From the NCBI RefSeq assembly GCF_002968335.2, contig NZ_CP134398.1, positions 4,960,001-5,024,000 of the forward strand: 64,000 nt of DNA, in the 5' to 3' direction. The translations under genes and the position numbers were made by a program. Position 1 is the stretch's first letter, and each line of letters starts with the position of its first letter. Source of the stretch: Mycobacterium sp. ITM-2016-00316 (GTDB taxonomy: Bacteria; Actinomycetota; Actinomycetes; Mycobacteriales; Mycobacteriaceae). Of this stretch, positions 55,486 through 64,000 are shown piece after piece. The notes beneath the pieces are model-generated. The model did no database searches. It was given only the letters and a program-made list of their open reading frames with translations, and had not been told where the DNA came from.

Positions 55486-57633
55486 CTACGCCTCCAGCGA
55501 GGCGGGCGGGTTGAAGCGGTCGCCGTAGCGGGCGGCCAGTTCCTTGGCGCGGGCCACGAACGCGGCCTTGCCGACACCGAGGGGTCCTTCGTAGCCGACG
55601 ATGAACTGCGCGGAGCCACCGGTGTACGGCGGGAAGCCGATACCCATGATGGAGCCGATGTTGGCGTCGGCGGTCGAGGTGAGCACACCCTCGTCAAGGC
55701 ACTTCTGGGTCTCCAGCGCCTCGGCGAACAGCATGCGGTCGATCGCGTCCTGCAGCGGGATCTCGGTGGTTCCCGAGTTGAAGGTCTCCTTCAGTCCCGG
55801 CCACAGCCCGACCCGCTTGCCGTCGACGTACTCGTAGAAACCGGCGCCCTTCAGTCGCGAGGGGCGGCCGATCTCGATCATCTTCTCCACGACGGCCTCG
55901 GCCGGGTGCGGCACGTGGGTGCCACCGGCCTCTTCGACGCCCTGGCGGGTCGCGACCGCGATCTTGTGCATGAGCTCCAGGTTGAGCTCATCGGAGAGCT
56001 GCAGCGGTGCCGCCGGGTAACCGGCCTGCGCGCCCGCCTGCTCGATGGTGGCGGGCTCGACACCCTCACCCAGCATGGCCAGCGCCTCGTTGACGAAGGT
56101 GCCGATGACGCGGCTGGTGAAAAAGCCACGGCTGTCGTTGACCACGATCGGGGTCTTCTTGATCGCCAGGGTGTAGTCGAACACCCGGGCCAGCGCCTCG
56201 TCAGAGGTCTTCTCGCCCTTGATGATCTCCACCAGCGGCATCTTGTCCACGGGGCTGAAGAAGTGGATACCGATGAAGTCCTCCTGGCGCTTCACACCAC
56301 TGGCCAGGCCGGTGATGGGCAGCGTGGAGGTGTTCGAGCCGAGGACCGCATTGGGCTCGACGATGTCCTCGATCTCCTGGAACACCTTGTGCTTGAGTTC
56401 CTGGCTCTCGAAGACGGCCTCGATCACGAAGTCGACACCGGCCAGATCGGCGGGGTCGGCCGTCGGGGTGATCTTGGCCAGCAGCGCGTCGGACTTCTCC
56501 TGAGTGGTCTTGCCACGCTTGAGCGCCTTGGCCTCGATCGCCTCGGAGTACGCCTTGCCCTTCTGGGCTGCCTCGATCGAGACATCCTTGAGCACCACGT
56601 CATAACCGGCCTTGGCCGAGACGTAGGCGATTCCGGCGCCCATCATGCCCGCACCCAACACGCCGATCTTGGTGATCGGCACCGGCGCGATGCCCTCGGG
56701 CCGCGAGGCACCGCCGTTGATGGCCTGCAGATCCAGGAAGAACGCCTGAATCATGTTCTTGGCGACCTGGCCGGTGACCAGCTGGGTGAAGTAGCGGCTC
56801 TCGATGCGGGTGGCGGTGTCGAAGTCGACCTGCGCGCCCTCGACGGCCGCGTTCAGGATCGCCCGCGGCGCCGGCATCGGCGCACCCTTGAGCTGCTTCT
56901 TCAGCAGCGCCGGGAAGGACGGCAGGATGGCGGCCAGGCCCGGGCTGGACGGGGTGCCACCGGGCATCTTGTAGCCCTTGACATCCCAGGGCTGCACGCC
57001 ACCCTCGGGGTTGTCCTTGATCCACTTCTTGGCGGCCGGAACCAGCTCGTCGACACTCTTGACCAGCTCGTCGACCAGGCCGATCTCCTTGGCCTTGGCC
57101 GGGCTGAAGCGGGTGCCCTGGCTCAGGACCTCCATGAACGCCTTCTGGATGCCGAACAGCCGCACGGTGCGGGCGACGCCGCCACCGCCGGGCAGCAGGC
57201 CCAGGGTCACTTCGGGCAGGCCGATGACGACACCCTTGACGTCGGCGGCGATGCGGTGGTGAGTGGCCAGCGCGATCTCCAGGCCGCCACCGAGGGCGGC
57301 GCCGTTGATGGCGGTGACAACGGGCTTGCCGAGGGTCTCCAGCTTGCGCAGGTCGGCCTTGATGAATTCGACCTCGTCGAACGCCTGCTGGGCGTCATCG
57401 GGGCCGATGTTGATCATGCCCTTGAGGTCACCGCCGGCGAAGAAGGTCTTCTTCGCGCTCGCGATGACCACACCGGTAATCGAATCCTTCTCGGCCACAA
57501 GGCGTGCCACCGCATTGTGCATGGATTCCTTGTAGTGCTCGTTCATCACGTTGGCCGAGCCGGTCGGGTCGTCCAGCGTCAGCGTGACGATGCCGTCGGC
57601 ATCCTGGTCCCACTGAATGGTGTTCTCTGCCAT
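55486..57633 (-). CDS. fadB: Trifunctional beta-oxidation enzyme, enoyl-CoA hydratase/3-hydroxyacyl-CoA dehydrogenase
   Basis: A 715-residue protein carrying two fused activities. The crotonase half has the oxyanion-hole region GVVIASAKKTFFAGGDLKGM and INGAALGGGLEIALATHHRI with catalytic Glu in VTLGLLPGGGG-type sequence; the dehydrogenase half has the NAD+ fold IGVLGAGMMGAGIAYVSAKA and the catalytic HFFSPVDKMPLVEII. It oxidises long-chain acyl-CoA with FadA. The start ATG 57633 is nine bases after the fadA stop. Rv0860 is the counterpart. Confidence 0.95.
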   Translation of the reverse strand: MAENTIQWDQDADGIVTLTLDDPTGSANVMNEHYKESMHNAVARLVAEKDSITGVVIASAKKTFFAGGDLKGMINIGPDDAQQAFDEVEFIKADLRKLETLGKPVVTAINGAALGGGLEIALATHHRIAADVKGVVIGLPEVTLGLLPGGGGVARTVRLFGIQKAFMEVLSQGTRFSPAKAKEIGLVDELVKSVDELVPAAKKWIKDNPEGGVQPWDVKGYKMPGGTPSSPGLAAILPSFPALLKKQLKGAPMPAPRAILNAAVEGAQVDFDTATRIESRYFTQLVTGQVAKNMIQAFFLDLQAINGGASRPEGIAPVPITKIGVLGAGMMGAGIAYVSAKAGYDVVLKDVSIEAAQKGKAYSEAIEAKALKRGKTTQEKSDALLAKITPTADPADLAGVDFVIEAVFESQELKHKVFQEIEDIVEPNAVLGSNTSTLPITGLASGVKRQEDFIGIHFFSPVDKMPLVEIIKGEKTSDEALARVFDYTLAIKKTPIVVNDSRGFFTSRVIGTFVNEALAMLGEGVEPATIEQAGAQAGYPAAPLQLSDELNLELMHKIAVATRQGVEEAGGTHVPHPAEAVVEKMIEIGRPSRLKGAGFYEYVDGKRVGLWPGLKETFNSGTTEIPLQDAIDRMLFAEALETQKCLDEGVLTSTADANIGSIMGIGFPPYTGGSAQFIVGYEGPLGVGKAAFVARAKELAARYGDRFNPPASLEA

Positions 57634-57642
57634 GACTTTTCC

Positions 57643-58851
57643 TTAGACCCTCTCGATGATGGTGGCCACGCCCATGCCGCCGCCGACACACAGCGTGATC
57701 AGGGCACGCTTGGCGCCGCGGCGCTCCAGCTCGTCGACCATGGTTCCGGTGATCATGGCGCCGGTGGCGCCCAGCGGGTGGCCCATCGCGATGGCGCCAC
57801 CGTTGACGTTGAGCTTCTCGTCCGGGATGCCCAGATCCTTCTGGAACTTCAGCACCACCGAGGCGAAGGCCTCGTTCAGCTCGAAGAGGTCGATGTCATC
57901 GACGGTCAGCCCGGCGCGGTCGAGCACCTTCTTGGTGGCCGGGGTGGGGCCGGTCAGCATGATGACCGGATCGGCACCGCTGGTGGCGGTCGCCACGACG
58001 CGGGCGCGCGGGGTCAGACCCTGCGACTTTCCTGCGGCCTCGCTGCCGATGAGCACCAGGGCGGCGCCGTCGACGATGCCCGAGCTGTTGCCGCCGGTGT
58101 GGATGTGGTTGATCTTCTCGACCGAGTGGTACTTCTGCAGTGCCACATCGTCGAACCCGCCCATGGCGCCGATACCGTCGAACGCGGTCTTCAGCTTGCC
58201 GAGGCTCTCCACGGTCGAACCCGGACGCATGTGCTCGTCATGGTCCAGCACGACGAGGCCGTTCTGGTCCTTGACCGGGACGACGGACTTGGCGAAGTAG
58301 CCGCCCGACCACGCTGCGGCGGCGCGCTCCTGCGAGCGTGCGGCGTAGGCGTCGACATCCTCGCGGGAGAAGCCCTCGATGGTGGCGATCAGGTCGGCGC
58401 CGATGCCCTGCGGGACGAAGCCGACGCGGTAGTTGGTGTCGGGGTCAGAGGCCCAGGCGCCACCGTCGGCACCCATCGGGACGCGGCTCATCGACTCGAC
58501 GCCACCGGCGAGCACCAGGTCGTCCCAGCCGGAGGCGACCTTCTGGGCGGCCAGGTTGACGGCCTCCAGGCCGGAGGCGCAGAAGCGGTTGAGCTGGAAG
58601 CCACCGGTGGTCTCCGGCAGTCCGGCCACCAGCGCGGCGGTGCGGGCGATATCGCCGCCTTGATCCCCGACCGGGGAGACGACGCCCAGGATCAGGTCGC
58701 TGATCAGGTTCTCGTCCAGGTCGGGGAAGCGGGAGCGGAGCTCGTCGACCAGGCCGACGACCAGGCGCACAGGCTTGATCTCGTTGAGGGCGCCGCCGCG
58801 CTGCTTGCCGCGCGGCGTGCGGATCGCCTCGTAGATGAAGGCATCGGACAT
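57643..58851 (-). CDS. fadA: Acetyl-CoA acyltransferase (thiolase)
   Basis: A 402-residue thiolase (Rv0859 is 403). The catalytic Cys is in [17 protein letters not shown] at about residue 90, and the later His/Cys sites are [18 protein letters not shown] and [16 protein letters not shown]. It forms the fadA-fadB operon encoding the beta-oxidation trifunctional complex. The start ATG 58851 is selected; longer upstream codons cross a palindrome (58933-58948) that may be an operator. Confidence 0.95.
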   Translation of the reverse strand: MSDAFIYEAIRTPRGKQRGGALNEIKPVRLVVGLVDELRSRFPDLDENLISDLILGVVSPVGDQGGDIARTAALVAGLPETTGGFQLNRFCASGLEAVNLAAQKVASGWDDLVLAGGVESMSRVPMGADGGAWASDPDTNYRVGFVPQGIGADLIATIEGFSREDVDAYAARSQERAAAAWSGGYFAKSVVPVKDQNGLVVLDHDEHMRPGSTVESLGKLKTAFDGIGAMGGFDDVALQKYHSVEKINHIHTGGNSSGIVDGAALVLIGSEAAGKSQGLTPRARVVATATSGADPVIMLTGPTPATKKVLDRAGLTVDDIDLFELNEAFASVVLKFQKDLGIPDEKLNVNGGAIAMGHPLGATGAMITGTMVDELERRGAKRALITLCVGGGMGVATIIERV

Positions 58852-58932
58852 GTGTTGTTCCCTTTCGGGTGGGTGACAGGGGACGTCCATCGGGACGGTA
58901 GTCCACTGGACGCGCAGCCTAGCAAAACCGCA

Positions 58933-58948
58933 AACCAACCTGTTGGTT
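58933..58948. promoter_or_regulatory. 16-bp palindrome upstream of fadA
   Basis: AACCAACCTGTTGGTT, arms AACCAAC/GTTGGTT with a 2-base centre, lies 82 bases before the fadA start. Its form resembles TetR-type operators for fatty-acid genes. The protein that binds it is not known. Confidence 0.5.
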
Positions 58949-58972
58949 GGGCGTCTGTTCCTCGATACGCGA

Positions 58973-59023
58973 ATGGCCACTTATCGCACGCCTCCGGGGA
59001 GAAAACGTGCAATAAGTGGCCAT
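58973..59023. repeat. 18-bp inverted repeat after the Old Yellow Enzyme gene
   Basis: ATGGCCACTTATCGCACG (58973-58990) faces CGTGCAATAAGTGGCCAT (59006-59023), one mismatch, 15-base loop. It could be a terminator for the upstream minus-strand gene or a dispersed palindromic element. Confidence 0.6.
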
Positions 59024-59036
59024 CGAGCGCCGGGAT

Positions 59037-60152
59037 TCAGGCGGGGCGGGCGTCCGCCAGCTCGTCGAGCGTCGGGTAATCGATGTACCCCGCCGGCCCG
59101 GAGGCGTAGAACGTGCTCACATCGGGTTCGTTGAGCTCGGCCCCGAGCACCAGTCGGTCGATCAGGTCGGGGTTGGCCAGCCAGGTCCGGCCCACCGCGA
59201 CCGCGCTGGCGGCACCCCAGTCGGCCAGGCTCTCCAGCTGACAGAAGTCGGTGCCGGTATCGCGCCCGGTATTGAGCACCAGGGTGCCGCTCCACAGCGC
59301 CCGCAGCGCACCGAAGGTCTGAGTGGACGGGTCGATCAACACGTGCAGGTAGGCGATGCCCAGGCCCGCGATGCGGTTCAGCAGGGCCTCGTAGGCGCCG
59401 ACGGTGTCGTTCTCGTGCATATCCCCCGCGGCGTTTCCGGGTGAGATCCGCAGCCCGACCCGCTCGGCGCCGATCTCGTCGGCGACGGCCTCGACGACCT
59501 CGGCGGTGAGCCGGGCCCGGTTCTCCGGGGAGCCGCCGTAGCCGTCGGTGCGCACGTTGACGACATCGGAGAGGAATTCGTGCAGCAGGTAGCCGTTGGC
59601 GGAGTGGATCTCCACACCGTCCATACCGGCCTCGACGGCGCGCCGCGCGGCCGAGCGGAACTGGCCGACGATGGACTCGATCTCGTCGATGCGCAGCGCC
59701 CGCGGCACCGTCAGCTCTTGCTTACCCGACGGGGTGTGGGTCACCGCGTCCGCGGCGATGGCCGACGGGGCGACGACATCGAAGCCGCTGATCTCGGGAT
59801 GGGCCATCCGGCCGACGTGCCACAGCTGGACGAACATCTTGCCGCCCTTGGCGTGTACGGCGGACGCGATCTCGGCCCACACCGCCTGGTGGCGGTCGGT
59901 GTAGATGCCCGGGGTGTTCATATAGGCACCGTTGGCCTGCTCGCACACCGCGGTGGCCTCGCTGATGATGATGCCGGCGCCGGCCCGCTGCGAGTAGTAC
60001 TCGGCGGCCAGATCCGACGGGGTGCCATCGGATTGGGCGCGCGAGCGGGTCAACGGTGCCATGAAGATCCGGTTGGCGGCTTCGGTCGCGCCGACGCGCA
60101 ACGGCGTCAGCAGAGTGGCATCGGGGGCGAGGCGGAAAGCAGGATCGGTCAC
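59037..60152 (-). CDS. Old Yellow Enzyme-type alkene reductase
   Basis: A 371-residue FMN TIM barrel. Conserved sections are ANRIFMAPLTRSRAQSDGTP, MFVQLWHVGRMAHPEISGFD (flavin-contact), VEIHSANGYLLHEFLSDVVN with VRTDGYGGSPENRARLTAEV, and AVAVGRTWLANPDLIDRLVL. It reduces activated C=C bonds such as enones or nitro compounds with NAD(P)H. The start is GTG 60152. The right neighbour is a PucR-type regulator on the same strand. A strong inverted repeat stands just downstream. Confidence 0.92.
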   Translation of the reverse strand: MTDPAFRLAPDATLLTPLRVGATEAANRIFMAPLTRSRAQSDGTPSDLAAEYYSQRAGAGIIISEATAVCEQANGAYMNTPGIYTDRHQAVWAEIASAVHAKGGKMFVQLWHVGRMAHPEISGFDVVAPSAIAADAVTHTPSGKQELTVPRALRIDEIESIVGQFRSAARRAVEAGMDGVEIHSANGYLLHEFLSDVVNVRTDGYGGSPENRARLTAEVVEAVADEIGAERVGLRISPGNAAGDMHENDTVGAYEALLNRIAGLGIAYLHVLIDPSTQTFGALRALWSGTLVLNTGRDTGTDFCQLESLADWGAASAVAVGRTWLANPDLIDRLVLGAELNEPDVSTFYASGPAGYIDYPTLDELADARPA

Positions 60153-60265
60153 CCTGGGCTAAGCGCTGCGGGCGGCCGGTTCATTCCCGGTGGTCGGCAA
60201 CCTCATCCGATCACCACGCGGCCCATCACCGTGCCTGCCATCACCACTGACCCCGCCACCTGACC

Positions 60266-61714
60266 TCAGCCCAGCGACGGGCTCTTGAGGGCGCGGATGG
60301 CCAGCCAGGCGGCCGCACGGTCGTCGGGGCTGGCCATCGACAAACCGGTCAGCTCCTCGATCCGGTGGATCCGCGCCGCCAGCGTCTGCCGGTGCACACC
60401 CAGCCGGCTCGCCGAGGACCCCCACGCGCCGTGCTCGGCCAGATAGATCTCCAACGTGCGCGTCAGCGTGCCGTGGTGCCCGCCGTCGTCGCGCAGCGGA
60501 TCCAGCACCGCCGCAACGCGGGTCATCGCGCTGTGGTCGAGGTGATCCAAGACGTACGAGACGGTGGCCAGCGTGCGGTACCAGACGACCGGGCGGGAGT
60601 CGACCACCGCGGTCTCCAGAGCCTGCCGAGCTTCGGCGGCGCTGCGGCCCAACAACTGTGGCGTGGCCGCCGAGCCCAGTCCCATGCGCAGCGGCAGACT
60701 TGCGTCGGCGGTCAGCCGCTCCACCATGGCGGCGAGTTCGGGTGCACGGTCGGCTCCGATGAAACCGAGCACCTGCCCGCGCTCGGCGGACACCATGTGA
60801 ACCGCTCCGACCTCGTCGAGCCAGCGGATGGCTTGCCGTTCCGGGTCGATGGCGGTCGATCTCGACGCGACCGCGAACGCTGTCAGTTCCGGTTCGCGAA
60901 CTCCCCAGCGGCGCAGCAGCGTTGCGGCTTCGGCGCCGCCGCGCAACAGCGTCGACATCATCACCTCGCGGCCCAGCCGCTCGGTGGCCGGATGGTCTGC
61001 GGTGTGCAGCAGCAGATCCAGCAGGGCAGCCACCTGCGAGGCCAGATCACGGCTGCGGCTGGTGGAACCGCGCGCGCCGATGACCAGGTAGGCGCTGACA
61101 TCTTCGCCCTGCCCGACCGGATGCACCTGCAGCCCGGGATGACGGATCCGCACCCGGCGACCGAACGCCACCGACCCCGCGTCCCGCACGTGCAGGCTGC
61201 CCGCGCCGGCGGTGGTGATCACCTCACCGTGTGCGTCGAGAAGCACTGCCCAGCCGTCGATCCGGTGCGCCAGCTCGGCCACCACCGCGACCACCCCACC
61301 GCGCCGGGCCACCTGGGTGAGCACCTTGGTCCCGGTGGTGACCCTGCGGTCCTCGGCGGCCTGGTCGGCCGCGACCAGAGCCGTGAGCCGCGCATGCAGC
61401 ACGTCGGCGGCCAGCTCGGGCACCACGACTGCGGTGATCGCCCTGTCGACGAGGACCGTGCGGAGCGTGTCGGCGGCGGTGCCGCCGGCGATGATCGCGA
61501 CGGATCCCGCCAGCGACGTCCGCCCGTCGCCGGACGCCAGTGCTGCCGCCCAGTCCATCGGGGCAGCCACCACCAGCGTGGCGTAACCGGGCGAGCTTGC
61601 CAGCACCAGGTCGGCCAGGGCCACGCTGCCCTCCACCGGCGTCGCCCCGTCGACGGCACCGGCGATCAGCTCGGCACCGAAATGCTCGGCGATCGCCCGC
61701 ACGTCATAGGCCAC
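60266..61714 (-). CDS. PucR/CdaR-type transcriptional regulator
   Basis: A 482-residue protein from GTG 61714. The N-terminal part resembles PucR purine-catabolism domains (VAYDVRAIAEHFGAELIAGA); the middle has a GGDEF-like divergent region (AVASRSTAIDPERQAIRWLD); the C-terminus is a helix-turn-helix of the PucR class: TLEIYLAEHGAWGSSASRLG followed by VHRQTLAARIHRIEELTGLS. It is divergent from the alcohol dehydrogenase and APC permease and may control them. The ligand is unknown. Confidence 0.83.
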   Translation of the reverse strand: MAYDVRAIAEHFGAELIAGAVDGATPVEGSVALADLVLASSPGYATLVVAAPMDWAAALASGDGRTSLAGSVAIIAGGTAADTLRTVLVDRAITAVVVPELAADVLHARLTALVAADQAAEDRRVTTGTKVLTQVARRGGVVAVVAELAHRIDGWAVLLDAHGEVITTAGAGSLHVRDAGSVAFGRRVRIRHPGLQVHPVGQGEDVSAYLVIGARGSTSRSRDLASQVAALLDLLLHTADHPATERLGREVMMSTLLRGGAEAATLLRRWGVREPELTAFAVASRSTAIDPERQAIRWLDEVGAVHMVSAERGQVLGFIGADRAPELAAMVERLTADASLPLRMGLGSAATPQLLGRSAAEARQALETAVVDSRPVVWYRTLATVSYVLDHLDHSAMTRVAAVLDPLRDDGGHHGTLTRTLEIYLAEHGAWGSSASRLGVHRQTLAARIHRIEELTGLSMASPDDRAAAWLAIRALKSPSLG

Positions 61715-61808
61715 GACCGGAGTGTACAAAATGATGGATCAAGCCCTACCGATCACACTTTTTGCGGCTGTCCTCGGGGCTGTGTGCTCCCTACGATTCG
61801 GTGGATTC

Positions 61809-61821
61809 CCCTCGTCGAGGG
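61809..61821. promoter_or_regulatory. CCCTCGTCGAGGG palindrome in the adh/pucR gap
   Basis: A 13-base perfect palindrome inside the 130-base divergent region, flanked by GGATTCC on both sides. The half CCCTCGTCGA also occurs before the permease gene at 62945. A PucR binding site is possible. Confidence 0.4.
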
Positions 61822-61843
61822 ATTCCGCCTGTAGAGGAGCACC

Positions 61844-62941
61844 GTGAAAGCGATCGTCTTCCGAGATCCCGCCACGCCCATCGAGTACGTGGACGTCGAC
61901 CTGGCCGGCCCCAAACCGGGCGAGGTGCGGGTGCGGATCGCCGCCGCCGGTGTGTGCCACTCGGATCTGCACGTCAAACGCGGCGAGTGGGACGCGCCCG
62001 CGCCCCTGGTCATGGGGCACGAAGGGTCCGGCGTGGTGACCGAACTCGGCGAGGGCGTCACCACGCTCGCGGTCGGTGACCATGTGGTGCTCTCCTGGGT
62101 GCCTCCGTGCGGCGAATGCCGCTACTGCCGGTCCGGCCACGAAGCGCGCTGCCAGAAGGTCGCCACCGTGGTCGCACCGCTGGGCACCCTTTTCGACGGC
62201 ACCTCGCGCCTGTCGCGCCACGGCGAGGTCGTCCACCACTACCTCGGGGTGTCCTCTTTCGCCGAGGAGGTCGTCGTCCCGGCGTCCGGCGCGGTGAAGG
62301 TGCGCGAGGATGCCCCGCTGGACGTCATCGCGCTGGTCGGCTGCGCCGTGGCGACCGGTGTCGGCGCGGTGCTCAACACCGCCGCTGTCGAACCGGGTGC
62401 CTCCGTGGCGGTGATCGGCTGTGGCGGGGTCGGTCTCAACGTCATCCAGGGCGCGAAGCTGGCCGGCGCCAGCCGGATCATCGCCATCGACGTCCGCGAC
62501 GACAAGACCAAGATGGCCGTGCAGTTCGGCGCCACCGACCGCATCAACGCCGCCGCCGGCGATGCCGAGGAGCAGTTGCGGGAGTTGATCCCCGACGGCG
62601 TCGACTACGCGTTCGACGCATTCGGTCACACCGGCACCACCGAGCAGGCCATCCGGATGCTCGGACTGGGCGGGGCGGCCGTCGTGGTCGGTCTGCCGCC
62701 CACCGGGGCCAAGGCGTCGTTCGAACCGCTGGTGCTGGCCGAAGCCGACCAGCGCATCCTCGGCTCGAACTACGGATCGGTGCGTCCCTCCATCGACATC
62801 CCCGCGCTCGTCGATCGGTACATGGACGGCCAGCTCAAACTCGATGCGCTGGTCTGGGCCAGTCGGCCGTTGGAGGAGGCGGCCGCAGCGTTCGACGACC
62901 TGGAGTCCGGCGAAGCGCTGCGCACCCTGCTCATTCCCTGA
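61844..62941 (+). CDS. Zinc-dependent alcohol dehydrogenase (MDR family)
   Basis: A 365-residue medium-chain dehydrogenase/reductase. Catalytic zinc ligands are in AGVCHSDLHVKRGEWD and MGHEGSGVVTELGEG, the structural zinc site in PPCGECRYCRSGHEARC, and the NAD fold is VAVIGCGGVGLNVIQGAKLA. It oxidises alcohols or formaldehyde-type adducts with NAD+; the substrate is not known. GTG 61844 follows an AGAGGAG site. It is followed after 41 bases by an APC permease, so uptake and oxidation of an amino alcohol or amine may be linked. Confidence 0.9.
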   Translation: MKAIVFRDPATPIEYVDVDLAGPKPGEVRVRIAAAGVCHSDLHVKRGEWDAPAPLVMGHEGSGVVTELGEGVTTLAVGDHVVLSWVPPCGECRYCRSGHEARCQKVATVVAPLGTLFDGTSRLSRHGEVVHHYLGVSSFAEEVVVPASGAVKVREDAPLDVIALVGCAVATGVGAVLNTAAVEPGASVAVIGCGGVGLNVIQGAKLAGASRIIAIDVRDDKTKMAVQFGATDRINAAAGDAEEQLRELIPDGVDYAFDAFGHTGTTEQAIRMLGLGGAAVVVGLPPTGAKASFEPLVLAEADQRILGSNYGSVRPSIDIPALVDRYMDGQLKLDALVWASRPLEEAAAAFDDLESGEALRTLLIP

Positions 62942-62982
62942 AAACCCTCGTCGATAACGACTTTCGAATCCCAAGGAGCCGA

Positions 62983-64000
62983 ATGGCCACCGAAACCCCT
63001 CCCGTCGACGCCGGCCTGCGGCACGGTGTGATGTCCGGTCCCGAACTGGCCGCACAGGCCATCGCCAACATCGCGCCCAGCGCCGTCATCGCCTTCACCG
63101 CCGCGGCCATCTACCTGAGTGCGGGCACCGGCACCATCGTGTCGTTCGCGCTGGCGACGGTGGTCATCTTGTCGGTCGGGTACTGCGTGGTGGTGTTCGC
63201 CCGCCGCAACGCGTCGGCCGGCTCGCTGTACACCTATGTGTCCAAGGGCCTCGGGCCGTTCGGGGCCTACCTGGCGGGGGTGGCACTGCTGGTGGGCTGC
63301 TGGGGCATCGCCGCCGGCTCACTCGGCGGCGCGGTCTCCTACACCAGCGATTTCCTGATCTCCCTGGGCATTCCGGCGGGCGGTGTCATCTCGACGATCG
63401 TGCTCGCGATCGTATTGGGCGGTCTGGCAACGCTGTTCACCATCCGTGGCATCCGACTCTCGGCGCGGGTATCGCTGACCCTGGAGCTGGTCTCGGTCAC
63501 CATCATCACGGTCCTGCTGGTGCTGGCCCTGATGTGGGCGGGACCGGCGGCCTGGGACCCGTCACAATTCTCGTTCAGCAATATCCCCGGACAGGGTGTG
63601 GCCGCGGGCATGGTGCTCGGCATCCTCGGATTCGTCGGGTTCTCCTCGGCCGATGCGCTGGGCCGCGAGGCACGCAACCCGTACACCGCCATCCCCCGCG
63701 CCATCATGTGGAGCGCGCTCGTGGTGGGCGTGCTGTACGTGTTCGCCGCCTATACCCAGATCGCGGTGCTCCAGGAAGGGCTGGCCGACAGCGCCAATCC
63801 GTTGCAGGACATCGCGATTCTGATCGGCATGCCCTCCTGGTTCAACCCGATCCTGCTGTTCGGTGTCGGCGCTTCGTTCTTCGCGGTGGTGGTCGCCCCG
63901 CTGAACGTCGTCGGCCGCATCGTGTACGTCATGGGCAAGGAGGGCGTGGTCGCCGACAGGTTCGGCCGCACCCACGAAGGCCACCTGACGCCGCACCGGG
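62983..64000 (+). CDS. APC-family amino acid/amine permease (cut by the window edge)
   Basis: The visible 339 codons begin MATETPPVDAGLRHGVMSGP after an AAGGAG site. The first helix pair (ANIAPSAVIAFTAAAIYLSA) and later hydrophobic segments form about eight membrane helices; GFVGFSSADALGREARNPYT-type sequence (helix 6 of the APC fold) is conserved. It imports an amino acid or amine by secondary transport. The C-terminal end is outside the window. It probably forms an operon with the alcohol dehydrogenase. Confidence 0.88.
   Translation, partial: MATETPPVDAGLRHGVMSGPELAAQAIANIAPSAVIAFTAAAIYLSAGTGTIVSFALATVVILSVGYCVVVFARRNASAGSLYTYVSKGLGPFGAYLAGVALLVGCWGIAAGSLGGAVSYTSDFLISLGIPAGGVISTIVLAIVLGGLATLFTIRGIRLSARVSLTLELVSVTIITVLLVLALMWAGPAAWDPSQFSFSNIPGQGVAAGMVLGILGFVGFSSADALGREARNPYTAIPRAIMWSALVVGVLYVFAAYTQIAVLQEGLADSANPLQDIAILIGMPSWFNPILLFGVGASFFAVVVAPLNVVGRIVYVMGKEGVVADRFGRTHEGHLTPHR

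Noticed and set aside
55308..55514. Small plus-strand ORF of 68 codons (MTKKHTPFRTLAAFAAGLHA)
   Set aside because: It runs across the fadB terminator and becomes Arg-rich; the first 40 codons might be a decayed gene start, but nothing supports expression.
55906..59079. A 1057-codon open frame on the plus strand through fadB and fadA
   Set aside because: It is fully antisense to two conserved enzymes, shows no family motifs and results from high GC third-position bias on the opposite strand.

Overview
The window is high-GC DNA from a mycobacterium, most likely a fast-growing or environmental species (Mycolicibacterium type). Gene content and order support this: as I recall the M. tuberculosis map, the backbone follows Rv0902c to Rv0859 (prrB, arf genes, gltA2, citA, fprB, serC, sepH, Rv0882-Rv0875, cspB, moaA2/moaD2, rpfA, moaE2/mog/moaC2, Rv0863-Rv0861, fadB, fadA). 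No tRNA, rRNA, CRISPR array or insertion sequence was seen.

Region by region. 1-20138 is mainly core: the end of a PrrB-type kinase, the arf outer-membrane-protein operon, an FKBP, a carotenoid-dehydrogenase-like oxidoreductase, a MarR/MFS efflux pair, two citrate synthases, two tandem TetR genes, pdxH, a secreted GH1 beta-glucosidase-like gene with a frameshift near its end, fprB with an AurF-type oxygenase, an SPFH protein, serC and sepH. 20173-26323 is accessory. It holds a 13E12-type HNH gene with a LexA box over its start codon, then a palindrome closely matching the rifamycin-associated element (RAE) in front of a glycosyltransferase, HelD and LLM-flavoprotein operon. 26320-42847 returns to core genes: an RNA methyltransferase, MarR, several DUF proteins, cspB, the second molybdopterin gene set surrounding rpfA (whose leader is a c-di-AMP riboswitch), and a helicase pair in which XPB carries a one-base frameshift. 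42927-55236 is accessory: an MmpS-like protein, an orphan EspA/EspC/EspD-like operon, several one-component regulators with their targets, a diguanylate cyclase, an acyl-CoA ligase and two unusual exported proteins. 55486-58851 is fadB/fadA. The right end holds an Old Yellow Enzyme and a PucR regulator divergent from an alcohol dehydrogenase and an APC permease cut by the window edge.

The best candidate for a notable system is the RAE-preceded operon at 22037-26323: a GT1 glycosyltransferase (a fold that includes rifamycin-inactivating enzymes), an RNA-polymerase-associated HelD ATPase (the family of rifamycin-protecting HelR) and a flavin oxidoreductase in one short transcription unit. The orphan esp-like operon is the second most interesting. 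Two apparent single-base deletions (XPB and GH1) lie in nearly the same 11-base context and need checking against raw reads.
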